This document shows positions 60,498 to 64,000 of a stretch of DNA of 64,000 nucleotides, one piece after another; position 1 is the stretch's first letter; every line of letters begins with the position of its first letter. This stretch comes from Cornus controversa. Lineage: Eukaryota > Streptophyta > Magnoliopsida > Cornales > Cornaceae. The position numbers were made by a program, and so were the translations under genes. Below the pieces are notes generated by a model. The model did no database searches and had not been told where the DNA came from. It saw nothing but the letters and a program-made list of their open reading frames with translations. The DNA lies in contig CM048845.1 of assembly GCA_026545225.1 (NCBI GenBank), forward strand, positions 92,320,533 through 92,384,532, read 5' to 3'.

Positions 60498-61670
60498 ATT
60501 AGATATTAGGTTGAGTGCAAAAAAAAACACCTTGTAGTATTGACATTTTGCATATAACTTAGTACGAAATGTGTATATCATATTGCACCCATCTCTTAGT
60601 ATGTCGTTTGAAAACAGCCGAAAGCTCATGTGCGAGTCACATGACCTAAAATGCTCACTAATTCCAATCTTACCCTCTCCTTGTCTTCTCTCTTTCTATT
60701 TTCGTTATCTTCCTTCTCACACATAGTCCCGTTTTCTCTCTCTCTAAAACTATCGGCATTTTTTATCTCTCAACTATTTTTTTCTCTTTCTTTTTGCGCT
60801 CTCTCTCTCTCTTTGTGGATATGGTTGTTAAACCAACCCACACATGAAACTAAAATTTCAGAAAAATCTCATCTTCTCAAACAAACCATAATCATACAAC
60901 TAAATTTAATGCAGTAATCTAAATAAACCTAAACCAAAGAAAAATTTGTAACTTATCCAAAAAAAAACTCAAATCTATGTAAACCAAAAAGGTTAAAAAT
61001 GGAAGTTAATCCAAATAGATACCGTAATATATTCTAATTGCCAACATACCAACAAATTCTAGCGAGGCCATTGCCGTAATTTTTTATTTTATTGTTACAT
61101 ACATATATGTATGTATAATATATACACAAGATGGAGAGAGAGATATTGGATCTTTGACACCTAAGGTAAAATCAGAAGATGATTTCGACCATTGGTGACC
61201 ACTCCACCAGAGTGCCATCTTCCCAAGCTGCTGCAACTTGAAAGTCGGTGGCGTTTGTGGCTAAAGTGATGGCTTCCCCTCTACAGAGGTGGTAGACCGC
61301 GCCCACCAAATTGTAAAAATCTAGTAGCTAAAGCGATGGCTTGGAGGTGGTAGACCTCGCACACCAAATTGTAGAAATCTAGTTGATCTATGTGATATGA
61401 GATGAGATGTGTGAAGAAAGGGCAAGAAAGACAAGTGGGGGGAGAAGTCAAGGTCCAGACGAAACTAAGACGTTTTGGTTTGTTTTTAGTTTTTTATTCA
61501 TTTGGTTTAAGGCGCATTAAAGCCATTTTACATCTCAGTTAACACCAATGTGACGAAAAGCCCTTATATGCACACTTTTTATACTACAGTATAATTTTTG
61601 AACGTGAAGGGTGTTATATACACAATATGTATATCACAGGAATTATTTTTGCCGTCAACCTCAAAAATAT
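60498..61670. other. Intergenic region
   Basis: No gene recognised. A segment near 60520-60600 and one near 61540-61625 resemble each other in inverted orientation (AACACC...TGTAGTAT versus its complement), so the whole region may be one decayed long-TIR element. No target duplication was found. A 76-bp block repeats at about 61263-61390 (AAAGCGATGGCTT, GGTGGTAGACC, CACCAAATTGTA, AAATCTAG). Confidence 0.45.
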
Positions 61671-62093
61671 TGGTGCCCTATTTGGAGGAGCTTCCAGATT
61701 CTAAAATTCCTACCTTTGAAAAAGTCTTTGAAAATGCCTTCAATAAAAAGAATTTAAAAGAAAAAAGTTGTTTGGTGGATGCTTTTTTTGAAATTCGTTC
61801 CACCATTAACATAATTTTAACTTGACAAATTTATTTATAATAATTACTTCCAATACGCAAGTTTCACAAAATAAAAGAAGGCAAAATTGTTAATAAATTT
61901 TGTTACTTAAAATAATTTTGACTTCCTTCCAAAAGCAAGTTTTTCCTGCTTTATTTGAATGAACTTTTTAGGATTTTGACTTTCATTAGAAATCTATTTT
62001 TTTTATTTCACCAAACAATAACATTTTTTTGGAAGAACTTTTTAGATTTGGAAGCCCGTTTCAATCTCCAGGAAGCTCTCCCAAACAGGCCCT
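61671..62093. mobile_element. Possible MITE with long inverted ends
   Basis: The left GGTGCCCTATTTGGAGGAG and, inverted, the right GGGCCTGTTTGGGAGAG are similar and both continue into AGCTTCC. I could not find a convincing target duplication, so the exact borders and superfamily are unsure. Confidence 0.45.
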
Positions 62094-62446
62094 AGATCAG
62101 TGAATTCATTTCCATATACATAAATATACTAAATTTACAAATATATATATATACACACACACACACACACGCACACACATATATATATATAGACACAAAC
62201 ACATGTATAGAGACTCAAATAAATAAATATACATGTAGGGAGAGGATATTTGCATTCTCCTTTTCTACGATTATACTCTATTTATATATTTCTTTTTAAA
62301 AAGACAAAAAAATCCTTAAATTCATTAATGTATCATTACTTATTTTATAATACAATAACTACCTTTTATACTATAAAATTTAACTTCTTTGCTACCTTTA
62401 GTACACCGGTAAGAATATCATCTGTAGGTTTTTTTTTTTTTGGTTT

Positions 62447-62960
62447 TTGTTAAAAGAGAACTTTTTTCTTGGGTCTTTTTTTTTTCTTTTTTTTATTATA
62501 TCGAAAGAGATAATTTATTCAATAAAGATAACATTTTTTTGGATCACGGAAAACAAAGATAATATTTGTTTTTTGTACTTTTTTGGGTCCTCTCAAAAGA
62601 GATAATTTATTCAAATGAGATAAATTTTTTTTTTTTTGGATCTTGTCAAAAGAGATAATTTATTCAACAAAGATAAAAAAGATTTTTTGTTCCTCAAAGG
62701 AGATAATTTATTCAACAAAGATAGATTTTGTTTTGGGTTATATCAAAAGAGATAATTTATTTAATAGAGATAAAAAAAAATATGTCTTTCTTTTCAGTTC
62801 CCGTCAAAAGAGATAATTTATTCAATAAATATAACTTTTCTTTGGTGGTCTTGTTAAAGGAAATTATTTATTTAATATAGATAACCTCTTTTTTTGGCCC
62901 TATAAAAAGAGAACTTTTTTTTGGATAATTTTTTTAAATCTGGTCAAAAGAGACCAAAAG
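62447..62960. repeat. Minisatellite of GAGATAATTTATTCAA units
   Basis: Seven to eight degenerate units of about 50-70 bp, each with TCAAAAGAGATAATTTATTC, a short AAAGATAA and a T-rich spacer leading to GGRTC or similar. Unit lengths vary with the poly-T spacers. Confidence 0.85.
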
Positions 62961-63143
62961 ATATTTTTGTTTGGATACAAAGAGTGAGATATCTGAAATG
63001 GTAGTTGCGTATTTATCTATATATTATATATTTTAGAATTTATATATAAATAAAATAATAGAATTTTGAAGTTATTAGTATTTATTTATATATTATATAT
63101 TTTTTACTTTATATATTATATATTTATATAGAACACTAGAACT

Positions 63144-63212
63144 TAGAATCTATTATTCTTCACTTATATATTATATTTTATATAATATATAAGTGAAGAA
63201 TAATAGGTTCTA
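63144..63212. repeat. Near-perfect inverted repeat (hairpin)
   Basis: Two arms of about 33 bases (63144-63176 and 63180-63212) are complementary except one position; the core is CTATTATTCTTCACTTATAT and its inverse. The loop is three to four bases. Confidence 0.85.
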
Positions 63213-63658
63213 ATATATTTTCTAACTGTTTCGATTTCGATTTCTTGACTTGGAATCAGAACCGAAACTGTAGTGAACGGTTCCAAAATTTTAAAACTGA
63301 ACTAGAACCGTAATGAACGATTTGGTTTGGTTCAGATACGATTCCGATTTCACCGATTCTTTGTGCACTCCTATGCGTGTGTGTATATATATATATGTGT
63401 GCGCGCACATGTTTTTATACTAATAGATTTTTCTCATGGAAGGAATTAAACAGAGTCACATCCCTTCATTCAGAATATTTCAGAACTACAAATACAAGAA
63501 TAACACACACAAACAGTACGGATATATATATATAGCCAGCTAGCGGAGAAAACTTATTTATATTAGTAATTCATAAGATTATAAACAACCCACAGAAAAC
63601 GGAAACAAACACTGAAACACACACATATTATATATGTTTATTACATATGTCAAAGGCG
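63213..63658. other. Spacer before the terminal ORF
   Basis: Contains TA/GT microsatellites near 63384-63410. The part next to 63658 may be the 3' UTR of the minus-strand ORF that follows. Confidence 0.5.
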
Positions 63659-63943
63659 TTACGGTAGCCACTTACTAGAGAAAGGAAAAGCGATGACGGG
63701 AACGGCGAAGGAAGCCTCCGTAAAAATTATATTGTGGAAGCGTGCAATCGTGCCACCTGTTTCCACCATGTCTTTCACCAGCGACTCATAATACTTCTTG
63801 AGCTTTTTCATGAGCACGCATGAGTACTTCAATTTCAGCCATGGTGGTCGGACTCGCCGGAACAGCCTTACCCGAAAGAGTCCTCGGCGGGGCTTCTTCC
63901 CTCCCAGGCGGAGTATTGGCAATCTCCGCCTCCTTACCAGCAT
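63659..63943 (-). CDS. Small basic protein, hypothetical, may extend past the window edge
   Basis: A 94-codon frame from ATG at 63943 to TAA at 63661-63659. Base composition here is clearly more GC-rich than the surroundings, as for a real exon. The N-terminal part is Arg-rich (MLVRRRRLPILRLGGKKPRR). The C-terminal part (MKKLKKYYESLVKDMVE, then TEASFAVPVIAFPFSS) resembles, from memory, small uncharacterised plant proteins ending in an ASFAVPV-like motif. An overlapping frame is open from the window edge to near 63790 and is Pro/Ala/Glu-rich; the true start or an upstream exon could use it. No function is proposed. Confidence 0.45.
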   Translation of the reverse strand: MLVRRRRLPILRLGGKKPRRGLFRVRLFRRVRPPWLKLKYSCVLMKKLKKYYESLVKDMVETGGTIARFHNIIFTEASFAVPVIAFPFSSKWLP

Positions 63944-64000
63944 TTTCCGGCTGTTTATTAGGCTTTAGGTTAAAAGATATTGTGATCTGAAACCAGAGAG

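Noticed and set aside
60520-61625. Possible long-TIR transposon spanning about 1.1 kb
   Set aside because: Ends are only loosely similar and no target duplication could be found; kept as a note in the spacer entry.

Overview
This is nuclear DNA of a flowering plant, almost certainly a eudicot. The genes are split by many short-exon GT-AG introns, the intergenic DNA is AT-rich with long (TA)n tracts, and there are Copia-type LTR elements and many small terminal-inverted-repeat elements. Four complete protein genes can be spliced by eye with the frame kept through every junction, so the gene calls do not rest on single ORFs. The protein resemblances are to core-eudicot proteins; I cannot fix the species.

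Gene part (1-34.7 kb). (1) 571-12353, +: PAUSED/exportin-t, the tRNA nuclear export receptor, 13 exons, 988 aa. (2) 14369-17321, +: a mitochondrial MORF/RIP RNA-editing cofactor, 4 exons, 205 aa, most like MORF7. (3) 22233-24351, -: a receptor-like cytoplasmic kinase of the RLCK-VII/PBL type, 5 exons, 460 aa. (4) 29476-34455, -: a plastid 13-lipoxygenase of the LOX3/LOX4 type, 8 exons, 915 aa, all iron ligands present. As I recall the Arabidopsis map, LOX4, MORF7, an RLCK and PAUSED lie together on the long arm of chromosome 1, so the window appears to be a conserved syntenic block. The four genes do not form a pathway; they are neighbours by descent.

Repeat part (about 34.7-63.6 kb) plus insertions in introns and spacers. 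Six hAT-type elements have clear flanking 8-bp duplications, exact or with two mismatches; two of them lie inside PAUSED introns, and a seventh relative has a weaker duplication. Three PIF/Harbinger-like elements are flanked by a 3-bp TAA or TTA. One Mutator-like element has an exact 9-bp duplication. A small non-autonomous minus-strand LTR element occupies 38142-39752. A 7-kb Copia element (53530-60492) has exact 5-bp target duplications and holds a broken Sirevirus fragment. There are also a decayed RPA70-like gene (46.3-48.3 kb), a 1.6-kb degenerate tandem array carrying TTTAGGG motifs (49.1-50.8 kb) and a second minisatellite (62.45-62.96 kb). The last 350 bases contain a small unrecognised minus-strand ORF.

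I found no CRISPR array, rRNA gene or convincing tRNA gene, and nothing that is clearly a new biological system. The observations most worth following are the syntenic block, a PAUSED intron made almost wholly of a hAT element, the internal minisatellite of the small LTR element, the composite Copia/Sirevirus locus, and an unrecognised decayed exon at 45.3 kb.
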